Positions 1 to 6,065 of a stretch of 6,065 nt of DNA are shown in pieces. How positions within the stretch are numbered: position 1 is the stretch's first letter; every line of letters starts with the position of its first letter. The notes below the pieces were generated by a model that did no database searches, was not told where the DNA came from, and saw only the letters and a list, made by a program, of their open reading frames with translations. The stretch lies in the NCBI GenBank assembly GCA_030040515.1, contig JASHTO010000484.1, positions 1 through 6,065 of the forward strand, given 5' to 3'. This DNA comes from Terriglobia bacterium (lineage in GTDB: Bacteria; Acidobacteriota; Terriglobia; UBA7540). The position numbers were made by a program, and so were the translations under genes.

Positions 1-1690
1 TATCATCGAGCGCCTTCTGGAACGCCACGCGATCGAGATTAACGGTTCCATATTCGAAGAGTTCGTTGAGGAGACCGCTTGCGCCTTCCTTACCCCGGGG
101 CACCTCGACGTTGGAATTGCTTTTTATTTCACCCAAGACGCTGATGGTGTCGCTCACTGTTTCCGGCACGACAATCAGCCTCAAGCCGTTGGGCAGCGTG
201 CTGACCACGGGCCGGACACTCGATTCCGGCACTGAAAGACGGCTGAGCGCTTTCGCCGCCCACTCGGGAAGCGCAACCTCGTGAGTCTGAGATGCGGCCA
301 GCGACTCCTGGCCGCCAAACGAGCTCGAGGAAGTAGGCTTGCCCGATGGCTGTGGAGTCAGGACAGCAGTAATGGCCTGATCGAAATTCAGATATTTTGC
401 CGCCACCCGGCTGACATCCGCAGGCGTGGCTTTGGCAATGGCCTGAATATCTTCGTCCGGCGATTGCCGCCCTTCGACCGCGACGGCGTCTGACCAATCC
501 ATGGCCAATCCGGAAACCGAATTCTTTTGGAATTCAGCGTCGACAATTTCGTGGCGCCGCGAGGCCTCAATCAAATCGTCCGGCACGCCGCTTTTCAAAT
601 CGTCGGCGAGGATTTTCTTAAGTTCCTCAATCAATTCATCCCCGCTCGCGCCTTTTGGAAAAACCGCTACGGCGTAGCCGAGGCTCGCTTCCGGCAAAGT
701 GGCAAGCTCGAAGCCCGCGTCAAGCGCCTTGCCGTCCGGAACAAGTTGGTACAACGTGCCACGCTGACTGCTCAGGGCCTCCGCCAATAATTGTGTTGCG
801 GCGTAGTCCGGGCTGTTTGACCCTGGCATGCGGAAGGAGACCACAGCAAGGCCATAAGGCAAGTCAGTAGGAAGCGCCAGAGCCTTGCCGTGCACAGTCG
901 CCAAGTTCACCTGCGGGCGCGCGGGCAGGGCTTTGCGCGGAATCCCACCAAAGAGCGTTTTGACTTCCGTGAGAACCTGCTCCGGTTGTACATCGCCGGC
1001 GATTACCAGAATGGCGTTGTTGGGAGCGTACCAGGTGCTGTAGAAATCGTGGAGCATTTTCCCTGTGGTTTTGTCAAAAGAAGGCCGTGAGCCCAGTGCG
1101 TCATGAGCATATGGCGTTCCCTGGAACATGGCTTCCAACAACTGCGTGTAAAAGACGTATTGCGGGTTGGAAAGGTCCGCCGCAACCTCCTGTTCGATGG
1201 CGGGGCGTTCCTCCTTCCACAGATCTTCGGTGTCGAGTGCCCCGCTCATGCGGACGGCTTCAACATGCAACGCGACATCAAGATCTTCGGCGGGAACCGT
1301 GAAGAAGTACTGCGTCACAGTCTGCTGCGTGTCGGCGTTGAAATTTCCGCCCATGGCCGCCGCGATGTTGGCCAGTTGGTCCGCGGATAGATCCGGACTT
1401 CCGCGGAACATCATGTGTTCCTGCGCGTGCGCCGTGCCGGGGAATCCTTCCGGAGCTTCGTTTGAGCCCACCAGGTAGTTCATGACGGTGGTCGCCACCG
1501 GCGCGAGCGTGTCGCGAACGATCACCACGCGCAGGCCGTTCTCCAAGGTTGCGCGAGTAATGTTGGCGGACTCTTCGGGCCTGGGCATTGCGGGGTCGAG
1601 TCCGGTGCAAGACAAGAGCGTGACGGCGAATAGAATCAGAATGATCCTTGCGAGGTTCCCCGGCCGGCGGAATGAGCATAAACGCAGCAT
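1..1690 (-). CDS. Two-module M16 (pitrilysin-type) zinc metallopeptidase, putative lipoprotein; C-terminus cut by the window edge
   Basis: I translated this frame by hand: it is open from the ATG at 1690-1688 to the left edge, giving 563 residues with no stop. Residues 16-27 are a hydrophobic signal core after basic residues, followed by LLSC with Cys28 as a possible lipidation site, so export is likely. The first M16 domain starts at NGLRVVI (51-57). It carries the inverted zinc motif HAQEH (88-92: His88 and His92 as ligands, Glu91 as catalytic base), with Glu161 and Glu168 matching the downstream ExxxxxxE, Glu168 being the third ligand. Residues 204-243 (FYSTWYAP, then NNAILVIAGDV) and about 264-440 resemble the M16 C-terminal domain. 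A Ser/Thr/Pro/Gly-rich linker (about 444-470) leads to a second M16 fold at NGLRLIV (501-507). There the zinc motif position reads GLLNE, so this module looks non-catalytic. Double-module family members are usually about 900 residues, so roughly 350 are missing. It probably degrades peptides outside the cytoplasm; the substrate is unknown. Confidence 0.93.
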   Translation of the reverse strand, partial: MLRLCSFRRPGNLARIILILFAVTLLSCTGLDPAMPRPEESANITRATLENGLRVVIVRDTLAPVATTVMNYLVGSNEAPEGFPGTAHAQEHMMFRGSPDLSADQLANIAAAMGGNFNADTQQTVTQYFFTVPAEDLDVALHVEAVRMSGALDTEDLWKEERPAIEQEVAADLSNPQYVFYTQLLEAMFQGTPYAHDALGSRPSFDKTTGKMLHDFYSTWYAPNNAILVIAGDVQPEQVLTEVKTLFGGIPRKALPARPQVNLATVHGKALALPTDLPYGLAVVSFRMPGSNSPDYAATQLLAEALSSQRGTLYQLVPDGKALDAGFELATLPEASLGYAVAVFPKGASGDELIEELKKILADDLKSGVPDDLIEASRRHEIVDAEFQKNSVSGLAMDWSDAVAVEGRQSPDEDIQAIAKATPADVSRVAAKYLNFDQAITAVLTPQPSGKPTSSSSFGGQESLAASQTHEVALPEWAAKALSRLSVPESSVRPVVSTLPNGLRLIVVPETVSDTISVLGEIKSNSNVEVPRGKEGASGLLNELFEYGTVNLDRVAFQKALDD

Positions 1691-1695
1691 GAAAT

Positions 1696-1701
1696 TCTCC
1701 C
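1696..1701 (-). promoter_or_regulatory. Ribosome binding site of the M16 peptidase gene
   Basis: On the minus strand GGGAGA lies 5 nt before the ATG at 1690. It supports this start: the frame has no closer alternative start with a comparable site, and the hydrophobic signal segment follows immediately. Confidence 0.7.
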
Positions 1702-1842
1702 GAATCTGGAGTAGCCATAACCTTCGATGTCGCGGAACGTGGCCTCAACCAGATTACTCAATTTGCGCCGGATTGCATAGGGTTGCGGGAGGACCCCAAT
1801 GCTCTTCCTGAAAAGTGCGCATCTCGCCGGACATTGCCAAAT

Positions 1843-1866
1843 GAGAGCTTTCACCGCAGAGCTCCC
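1843..1866 (-). terminator. Weak hairpin just after the polX stop; possible terminator or 3' end structure
   Basis: On the minus strand GGGAGCT (1866-1860) can pair with AGCTCTC (1849-1843) as a 7-bp stem with one G-U pair and a 10-nt loop. It begins 6 nt after the polX stop codon. Only three T residues follow (ATTTGG), so it lacks the U tract of a proper intrinsic terminator. A chance inverted repeat is equally possible. Confidence 0.2.
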
Positions 1867-1872
1867 TGGCGG

Positions 1873-3606
1873 TCAATTCGGCAGTGGGCGAAGATTCGAG
1901 AGAAGCTTTTCAGGCGGAAGGGTATTCAGCACACCCGATTTTTCCATCCAGCCGCGGCGCGCGGTCATGACGCCGTAGCGCATCAGCGAAAAATCCTTCG
2001 GGTCGTGCGCGTCGGTGGAGATGATGATCTTCATTCCGCGGTCGTGCGCCAGTTTCACGTGCCGATCGCACAAATCCAACCGCTCGGGATTCCCGTTGAG
2101 TTCCAGAATGACCCCGAATTTCTTGGCCGCGGCGAAAACTTTTTCAAGGTCAAACAGAAACGGATCGCGGCGCAGAATCTGCCGGCCGGTGGGATGGCCA
2201 AGAATTCGCACGTAGGGGTTTTCAAGCGCGCGCAGCAGGCGTGAAGTCATCTCGTCCGCCGGCATTGTCATGCGGGAGTGGACGCTCGCCAGCACGATGT
2301 CAAACTGCTTGAGGAGGGCATCAGAATAGTCCAACTTCCCGTCGCCCAGGATGTCCACTTCTGTGCCCGCCCATATTTCAATTCCCTTCACCTGCTTGCG
2401 CGCGGCGTGGATGCGGCGAATGTGCTCGGCGGCGCGCTTTTCATCGAGCCCGTTCGCAACCGTCACGGCCTTGGAGTGGTCGGTGATCAGGATGTACTTG
2501 TACCCGATTTGCTTTGCCGCCCCGGCCATCTCCTCGATGCTGGCGTGGCCGTCGGAGGCGGTGGTGTGCATCTGCAAATCGCCGCGAATGTCCTCCAGAT
2601 CGACGAGCTTGGGCAGTTCGTTCTTCTCTGCCGCCTCGATTTCACCCAGATTTTCGCGCAGCTCAGGGGGAATCCACTCAAGGCCGAGCTTTGCAAAGAT
2701 CTCCTCCTCCGTGCGGCCGGCGAGAAGTTTTTCTCCATGAAAAAGACCGTACTCATTCAGCTTCCAGCCACGGCGCTTGGCGATGTCGCGCATTGCCACG
2801 TTATGTTCCTTCGAACCGGTGAAGTAATGCAAGGCCGCGCCATAGGCCGAGCGCTCGATCATCCGCACGTCAACTTGCAGGTCGTTCTTGAGCTTCACAC
2901 TAACCTTGTCTTCACCCTTGGCCAGGATCGCAGCGATGCCGGGGAATTTGACGAAATGGTCGGCGATGCTCGCGGGGTCTCGGCCGGTCACCAGCAGGTC
3001 CAAGTCGCCCACAGTCTCGCGCCCGCGCCGGAGCGAGCCTGCCGGAGTGACCTCCTCAACGGTTTTCAGGTCGCGCAACCAGGCGGTGAGTACTTCAGCG
3101 GTCTCGAAGGCCGTGTCCAGCCGGAATCGCCCCGCGGCGCGGCGAAAGACCTCAATGGCTTTGAGAATGTTCTCCTCGGATTTCTCGCTCATGCCCGGCA
3201 GATCGCGCAACCTGCCTTCTTTCGCGGCCGCTTCCAATTCGTCCACGCTCTGAATGTTCGCCTGTTTGTAGAACAACCGCACTTTCTGCGGGCCGACGGT
3301 TTGAAGTTGCAGCATGTCGAGCAGGCTATGTGGGATTTTCGCGATCTGCTCCTGGTGATAACTCGATTTTCCAGTTTCAACGAGCTCGGTGATTTTTTTG
3401 GCCAGATCGGCGCCGATACCAGGAATGTCCGTAAGTTTCCGGTTGGGATCGCGCGCGACGTCTTCGAGGCGTTCCGGGAAGCTTTCAATTGAGCGTTTGG
3501 CGCGGTCGTAGGCGGCGGCCTTGAAGGTCCACTTGGGATCGTCCTGAATGATCTTCATGAGGTTGGAGATCTCTTCGAAGACGGCGGCGATTTCTCGGTT
3601 TTCCAT
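1873..3606 (-). CDS. polX: DNA polymerase/3'-5' exonuclease PolX (family X polymerase with C-terminal PHP domain)
   Basis: A complete 577-residue cytoplasmic enzyme, close to the roughly 570 residues of Bacillus subtilis PolX. Numbered from the ATG at 3606, helix-hairpin-helix-like segments lie near 59-79 (DIPGIGADLAKKI), 99-115 and 131-152 (LPGMSEK). The polymerase palm has GSLRRG (190-195) and GDLDLL with Asp201 and Asp203; the third carboxylate is Asp246 in VDVRM. The thumb region has YFTGSKEHN and KLNEYGLF. The PHP domain (about 341-570) retains His347, Asp352 (SDG), His377 (TDHS), Glu416 (GTEVD), His443 (SVHS), His471 (GHPTGR), Asp532 and His534 (TDAH). The first His of the HxH pair is Gln345 (codon CAG). 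By family knowledge it fills short gaps and trims 3' ends in base excision repair or end joining. The ATG at 3606 is preferred over an in-frame TTG at 3624 because GGAGG lies 6 nt before it and MENREIAAVFEEI is a typical PolX start. It follows the GT87 gene by 36 nt, so cotranscription is plausible though functionally unrelated. Confidence 0.97.
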   Translation of the reverse strand: MENREIAAVFEEISNLMKIIQDDPKWTFKAAAYDRAKRSIESFPERLEDVARDPNRKLTDIPGIGADLAKKITELVETGKSSYHQEQIAKIPHSLLDMLQLQTVGPQKVRLFYKQANIQSVDELEAAAKEGRLRDLPGMSEKSEENILKAIEVFRRAAGRFRLDTAFETAEVLTAWLRDLKTVEEVTPAGSLRRGRETVGDLDLLVTGRDPASIADHFVKFPGIAAILAKGEDKVSVKLKNDLQVDVRMIERSAYGAALHYFTGSKEHNVAMRDIAKRRGWKLNEYGLFHGEKLLAGRTEEEIFAKLGLEWIPPELRENLGEIEAAEKNELPKLVDLEDIRGDLQMHTTASDGHASIEEMAGAAKQIGYKYILITDHSKAVTVANGLDEKRAAEHIRRIHAARKQVKGIEIWAGTEVDILGDGKLDYSDALLKQFDIVLASVHSRMTMPADEMTSRLLRALENPYVRILGHPTGRQILRRDPFLFDLEKVFAAAKKFGVILELNGNPERLDLCDRHVKLAHDRGMKIIISTDAHDPKDFSLMRYGVMTARRGWMEKSGVLNTLPPEKLLSNLRPLPN

Positions 3607-3612
3607 CGAGTG

Positions 3613-3617
3613 CCTCC
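3613..3617 (-). promoter_or_regulatory. Strong Shine-Dalgarno sequence that fixes the polX start
   Basis: GGAGG on the minus strand sits 6 nt upstream of the ATG at 3606-3604. It overlaps the coding sequence that the alternative TTG start at 3624 would need, which argues for the shorter 577-residue protein. Confidence 0.85.
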
Positions 3618-3642
3618 GGGCCAAGCGGCTTGAGGAAATATT

Positions 3643-4983
3643 TTACTGCGAAAGTGCCTGCGAACGCTTATACGTGTGCATACCCAGCCAGATGAGCGCG
3701 CAAGTGGCCGCCGGCCAAACGGCGATGGCCAGAATAATTAAAGCGGGGCTGCCGAGGGACGTGTACGCGCTGATGTAATTGGGGAGCTCTGTTCCAATCG
3801 CCAGGGTGCTCAGATAGAGCACGGCCAGTTCTGCGAAAGTCCACGTGCGCGCTTTCACCCAGAAATACGTCAAAGGGAGAATTGCAAGAACGAAGTGATG
3901 CTGCCAACAAAAAGGCGCTGTCAGAAGGTAGACAAGCGGCAAAAGGATAAGTTCGTCCACTAATCCTTTGGCGTCGCGCCTTCTTCGCCAGCACCAATAC
4001 AGAAACGCAAGCCCGATTGTCAGGCCGAAAGCCTTCTCAAAAAGGCTTAGCCCGTGCGGGACAGGCCACTCCATGGCGTCGTTAAGGTTGGCGAAGTATT
4101 TGGGGCCGCAGATGGCATCCATCAGCCCGGCGAGGGAGCGGTTGGAGGTATTCCCCAGCCCGGAGGAAATTGCGGGATAAATTGCCGTCAGCCAAGTCAG
4201 GTTGGTGCGCCATCCCAATGCCCAGATGGAAAACCCCGCAAATCCTGCGACACCTGATGCGTAGGCAGCCAGCCACCGCCATTGCCGCCGCAAGGCGAGG
4301 AGCGGAACGGCGACAATCGGCGAGACCTTCAGCACAGTGCCCAGCGCGAAACATAGCGCGGAGGAGGCCGGTCGCTGACGACTGAGCATGTAAACGCCCA
4401 GAGTCCATAGAAAGAGAACTGTGGCATTTGCCTGGCCGAATACGAGATTGCATCTTAAGGGGAAAAAGCAGCAGGCCGCGACGAAGATGAGAACCCCAAG
4501 CGCCAGATCAGGGCCAGTAGGAAAAAGCAACAAGGTGAGATAGATGCTGCCCGCCAGGAAAGCGATGATCAGAGTTTCCCAGAGGATATACGCGGATTGC
4601 CATGGCAACAGCGCGAACGGCGCCATGAAAATCGCAGAAAAAGGGGGGTTGGTGAATTGCAGAACTTGTCCAAAGCCTTCCTTGCGCCCCATTTGCGCCC
4701 AGGGTGTGGAATCGTCCGCGTATCTGTACAACAGCGTGTATCCCTGGCTTCGGTCTGAAGGTGGATAGTAGAGAGGCGTGGCGGCACGCTGTAAGGCAAC
4801 CTTCCCGCCCAGATAGAAGACCGGAAAATCCACTGGGATGAGGTCATCCTGCTGCATGAAGGCGCGCTCCGAGGCGCTTTCAATGTTCGAGGTGAGCGCG
4901 AGTCCCAGAACCGTCAGGCAGGCAAACAACAACCATGTGCGCTGGTTCTGCGAGCTTGCGGGATGTGCCAAGTTGCTATCCAT
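3643..4983 (-). CDS. GT87-family (DUF2029) polytopic membrane glycosyltransferase
   Basis: A complete 446-residue integral membrane protein with about ten to twelve hydrophobic segments (among them roughly 16-31, 131-155, 158-176, 186-200, 236-257, 317-331, 344-358, 363-376, 383-398 and 411-433). After the first helix, a presumably periplasmic loop holds VDFPVFYLGG (51-60), followed by LYYPP (71-75). Asp52 is at the place where GT-C enzymes carry the catalytic Asp. FTNPPFSAIFMAPFALLP (110-127), GQANATVLFLW (183-193), KVSPIVAVPLLALRR (219-233), NTSNRSLAGL (278-287) and WQHHFVL (360-366) match the pattern of the DUF2029/GT87 family, which includes mycobacterial PimE. Family members use a polyprenyl-phosphate sugar donor, often mannose, at the outer face of the cytoplasmic membrane; donor and acceptor here are unknown. 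The ATG lies 6 nt after the stop of the upstream membrane protein, in the same frame and with no clear Shine-Dalgarno site, so reinitiation by translational coupling is likely. The C-terminus (HTYKRSQALSQ) is short and basic, probably cytoplasmic. Confidence 0.85.
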   Translation of the reverse strand: MDSNLAHPASSQNQRTWLLFACLTVLGLALTSNIESASERAFMQQDDLIPVDFPVFYLGGKVALQRAATPLYYPPSDRSQGYTLLYRYADDSTPWAQMGRKEGFGQVLQFTNPPFSAIFMAPFALLPWQSAYILWETLIIAFLAGSIYLTLLLFPTGPDLALGVLIFVAACCFFPLRCNLVFGQANATVLFLWTLGVYMLSRQRPASSALCFALGTVLKVSPIVAVPLLALRRQWRWLAAYASGVAGFAGFSIWALGWRTNLTWLTAIYPAISSGLGNTSNRSLAGLMDAICGPKYFANLNDAMEWPVPHGLSLFEKAFGLTIGLAFLYWCWRRRRDAKGLVDELILLPLVYLLTAPFCWQHHFVLAILPLTYFWVKARTWTFAELAVLYLSTLAIGTELPNYISAYTSLGSPALIILAIAVWPAATCALIWLGMHTYKRSQALSQ

Positions 4984-4992
4984 GAGCGGTTA
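4981..4992 (-). promoter_or_regulatory. Stop-start coupling junction between the two membrane protein genes
   Basis: On the minus strand the junction reads TAACCGCTCATG: the TAA stop of the upstream gene, two codons (CCG CTC) and the ATG of the GT87 gene, all in one frame. No purine-rich ribosome binding site precedes the ATG. A ribosome ending at TAA could reinitiate at the nearby ATG, which would couple the output of the two proteins. Confidence 0.5.
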
Positions 4993-6065
4993 CTGTCGCG
5001 CCTGGGATTTTTCCGCCTGCGCCGGCGGCCCGTTTCCGTCCGCCGCCGGCTCCGGGGAGTTGCGTTCCCAGGCCTCTTCGAGTTGATCATCGAAATCCTT
5101 CACCGGATGGTAGTGCGAACGCAAATAATTCCGAAGGGGCCGTTCCGCGCTCCCGTCCGCCCCCGGACTGCGTGGAACGTCGAGCCATGCGGACCACATG
5201 ACCCAATGGACGCGATACTTTTGGAGCATATCCACAACATTCTGCACTTGGTCCGGTCGCGTGTAAGTGCTGTCCGTAACAAAGGAGACTTTTGCGGGAT
5301 CTTGAAGGCCCAGCAGGAAGTATTCATCGCAATCATCCGCCTGGAAAAAATATTCCCCCGGATGGGTGTGATCGAGGATCCAGCGGTACTTCGCGTAATG
5401 GCCAGGGTCCGAGAGTGCCGCGCGGCCTGTTGGTGTGTCAAGATATCCCTTCCACTCGGCTTGCAGAATCGCCGGTTGCGCAAGCAAAGCCAGCAAACCG
5501 CCCGCCCAGGCCCCGTACTTAAGGGCGCGGGAAATACGGCTTCGGCCCTGGATCATCCAGATATAGACTATCAGCGCGGGCGCCGACACAGAAATCAATC
5601 TGAACCAAACTGGCGACGTCGCGATCCCGAGGAACAGAAAGATCCCGACAATACTCACAAGCATAAGGCGGTCCCAGGGTTCATCCAATTCCGCCTCCGA
5701 GCGCCGGCGATATCGGAGGAAAAACAGCAGGTAGGCCAAGGGCAGCAAAAGATGAATGAAGACCCACATCAGCAAAGCCCCTGCCTCAATCCCCGCCGGA
5801 AGGCCGGTGGGCAAGTCGGCGCCGTAAACGTATGCAGTTCCCCAAAACCATTTGGACCAGTAGTTCATCAGGAAAACCACGGTGCAATTGATAAACAACT
5901 TTGTGCCAACCTTCCAGGCCATATAAGTTGCTACGAAAAGAGTAATGGCGAGGAACGGAATTGACAGACATATTGCCGATTGCGCTAGCCGCAGGCGGGT
6001 CTGCTTTTTTGCGCGCCACTCCCAAACAAGGAACGCGCCAAACCCGGCGATGGCCACGATTCCAC
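4990..6065 (-). CDS. C-terminal part of a polytopic membrane protein, probable GT-C glycosyltransferase; N-terminus beyond the right edge
   Basis: The frame is open through the right edge (upstream codons read GGA ATC). The in-frame GTG at 6057 falls inside a hydrophobic helix with no ribosome binding site, so the real start almost certainly lies outside. Counting from that GTG, 355 residues are visible. Hydrophobic segments lie near 1-14, 28-47, 94-115, 131-152, 155-170 and 182-199. A soluble domain (about 205-335) follows, with YAKYRWILDHTHPGEYFF (221-238), DDCDEYFLLGL (241-251) and a hydrophobic strand-like VHWVMW (283-288). The last 20 or so residues are Pro/Ala/Gln-rich and probably disordered. 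This design, a membrane body ending in a periplasmic domain, is common in GT39/RgtA-like GT-C proteins, and the next gene is another GT-C enzyme. The catalytic N-terminal Asp/Glu loop expected of such an enzyme is not in the window, so the enzymatic call is inference. An O-antigen ligase-like or other polytopic envelope protein is an alternative. Confidence 0.6.
   Translation of the reverse strand, partial: GIVAIAGFGAFLVWEWRAKKQTRLRLAQSAICLSIPFLAITLFVATYMAWKVGTKLFINCTVVFLMNYWSKWFWGTAYVYGADLPTGLPAGIEAGALLMWVFIHLLLPLAYLLFFLRYRRRSEAELDEPWDRLMLVSIVGIFLFLGIATSPVWFRLISVSAPALIVYIWMIQGRSRISRALKYGAWAGGLLALLAQPAILQAEWKGYLDTPTGRAALSDPGHYAKYRWILDHTHPGEYFFQADDCDEYFLLGLQDPAKVSFVTDSTYTRPDQVQNVVDMLQKYRVHWVMWSAWLDVPRSPGADGSAERPLRNYLRSHYHPVKDFDDQLEEAWERNSPEPAADGNGPPAQAEKSQARQ

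Larger units (their letters stand above)
1691..1872 (-). other. Intergenic region between polX and the M16 peptidase gene, likely holding the peptidase promoter
   Basis: This 182-nt gap is the only sizeable non-coding stretch in the window. It contains a small hairpin next to the polX stop and the peptidase ribosome binding site at the other end. TTGGCA (minus strand, + positions 1834-1839) resembles a -35 box, but 17 nt downstream there is only CACTTT, a poor -10 box, so I do not call a promoter. No operator-like palindrome or small gene is evident. The size of the gap, compared with 6 and 36 nt between the other genes, suggests that the peptidase has its own promoter. Confidence 0.4.

Noticed and set aside
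1278..1748. A 156-codon minus-strand frame starting upstream of the M16 gene.
   Set aside because: It is a shifted frame over the M16 signal and zinc-motif region. Its product is Arg/His-rich and non-hydrophobic, while the frame from 1690 gives HAQEH and conserved M16 sequence.
1817..1839. A sigma70-like promoter with TTGGCA as the -35 box for the M16 gene.
   Set aside because: The hexamer at the correct 17-nt spacing is CACTTT, matching TATAAT at only two positions, and no better pair was found in the gap.
2278..3492. A 404-codon open frame on the plus strand opposite polX.
   Set aside because: It is in exact codon register with polX, so its stops would need TTA, CTA or TCA codons in polX, which are rare in GC-rich codon usage. 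Its translation shows no family motif, whereas the minus strand encodes a full PolX.
3607..3624. A longer PolX beginning at the in-frame TTG at 3624, adding six residues.
   Set aside because: The added codons cover the GGAGG ribosome binding site of the ATG at 3606, TTG is a weaker start, and the extra residues are not typical of PolX N-termini.
4963..5964. A 333-codon open frame on the plus strand opposite the partial membrane protein gene.
   Set aside because: It has the same codon-register artefact. The product is Arg/Pro-rich, without domain features, and the opposite strand has clear membrane helices.
5990..6057. The GTG at 6057 as the real start of the right-hand membrane protein.
   Set aside because: The frame stays open to the window edge, the GTG lies inside a hydrophobic helix, and no Shine-Dalgarno site is visible, so the gene is treated as 5' truncated.

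Overview
The window is a compact stretch of bacterial chromosome in which all four recognisable genes are read leftward (minus strand). It is GC-rich by eye, with short gaps, one clear Shine-Dalgarno sequence and a lipoprotein-type signal peptide, so the host is probably a Gram-negative, diderm bacterium. A PHP-type PolX, a two-module M16 lipoprotein and GT-C glycosyltransferases together would fit an Acidobacteriota-like genome. That is an impression of gene content, not something the sequence proves. Layout in transcription order, from the right edge: (1) 6065-4990, the C-terminal 358 or so residues of a polytopic membrane protein with a soluble tail, probably a GT-C glycosyltransferase, with its N-terminus outside the window. 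(2) 4983-3643, a complete 446-residue GT87 (DUF2029) membrane glycosyltransferase starting 6 nt after the previous stop and in the same frame. (3) 3606-1873, a complete PolX DNA polymerase with a C-terminal PHP nuclease domain, 36 nt further on and with an excellent ribosome binding site. (4) After a 182-nt gap, 1690 to the left edge, the first 563 residues of a double-module M16 zinc metallopeptidase with a lipoprotein-like signal. The two membrane proteins very likely form one transcription and translation unit that adds sugars from polyprenyl-phosphate donors at the outer face of the cytoplasmic membrane. polX may be carried on the same transcript but its role (gap-filling repair and 3' end processing) is unrelated. 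The M16 peptidase is probably separately expressed and acts in the periplasm or at a membrane surface. No mobile element, CRISPR array, tRNA, rRNA, riboswitch or obvious repeat was seen. The region looks ordinary, and I found no convincing new system. The points most worth checking are a His-to-Gln change in the first PHP metal motif of PolX, the catalytically degenerate second module of the peptidase, and the same-frame join between the two membrane proteins.
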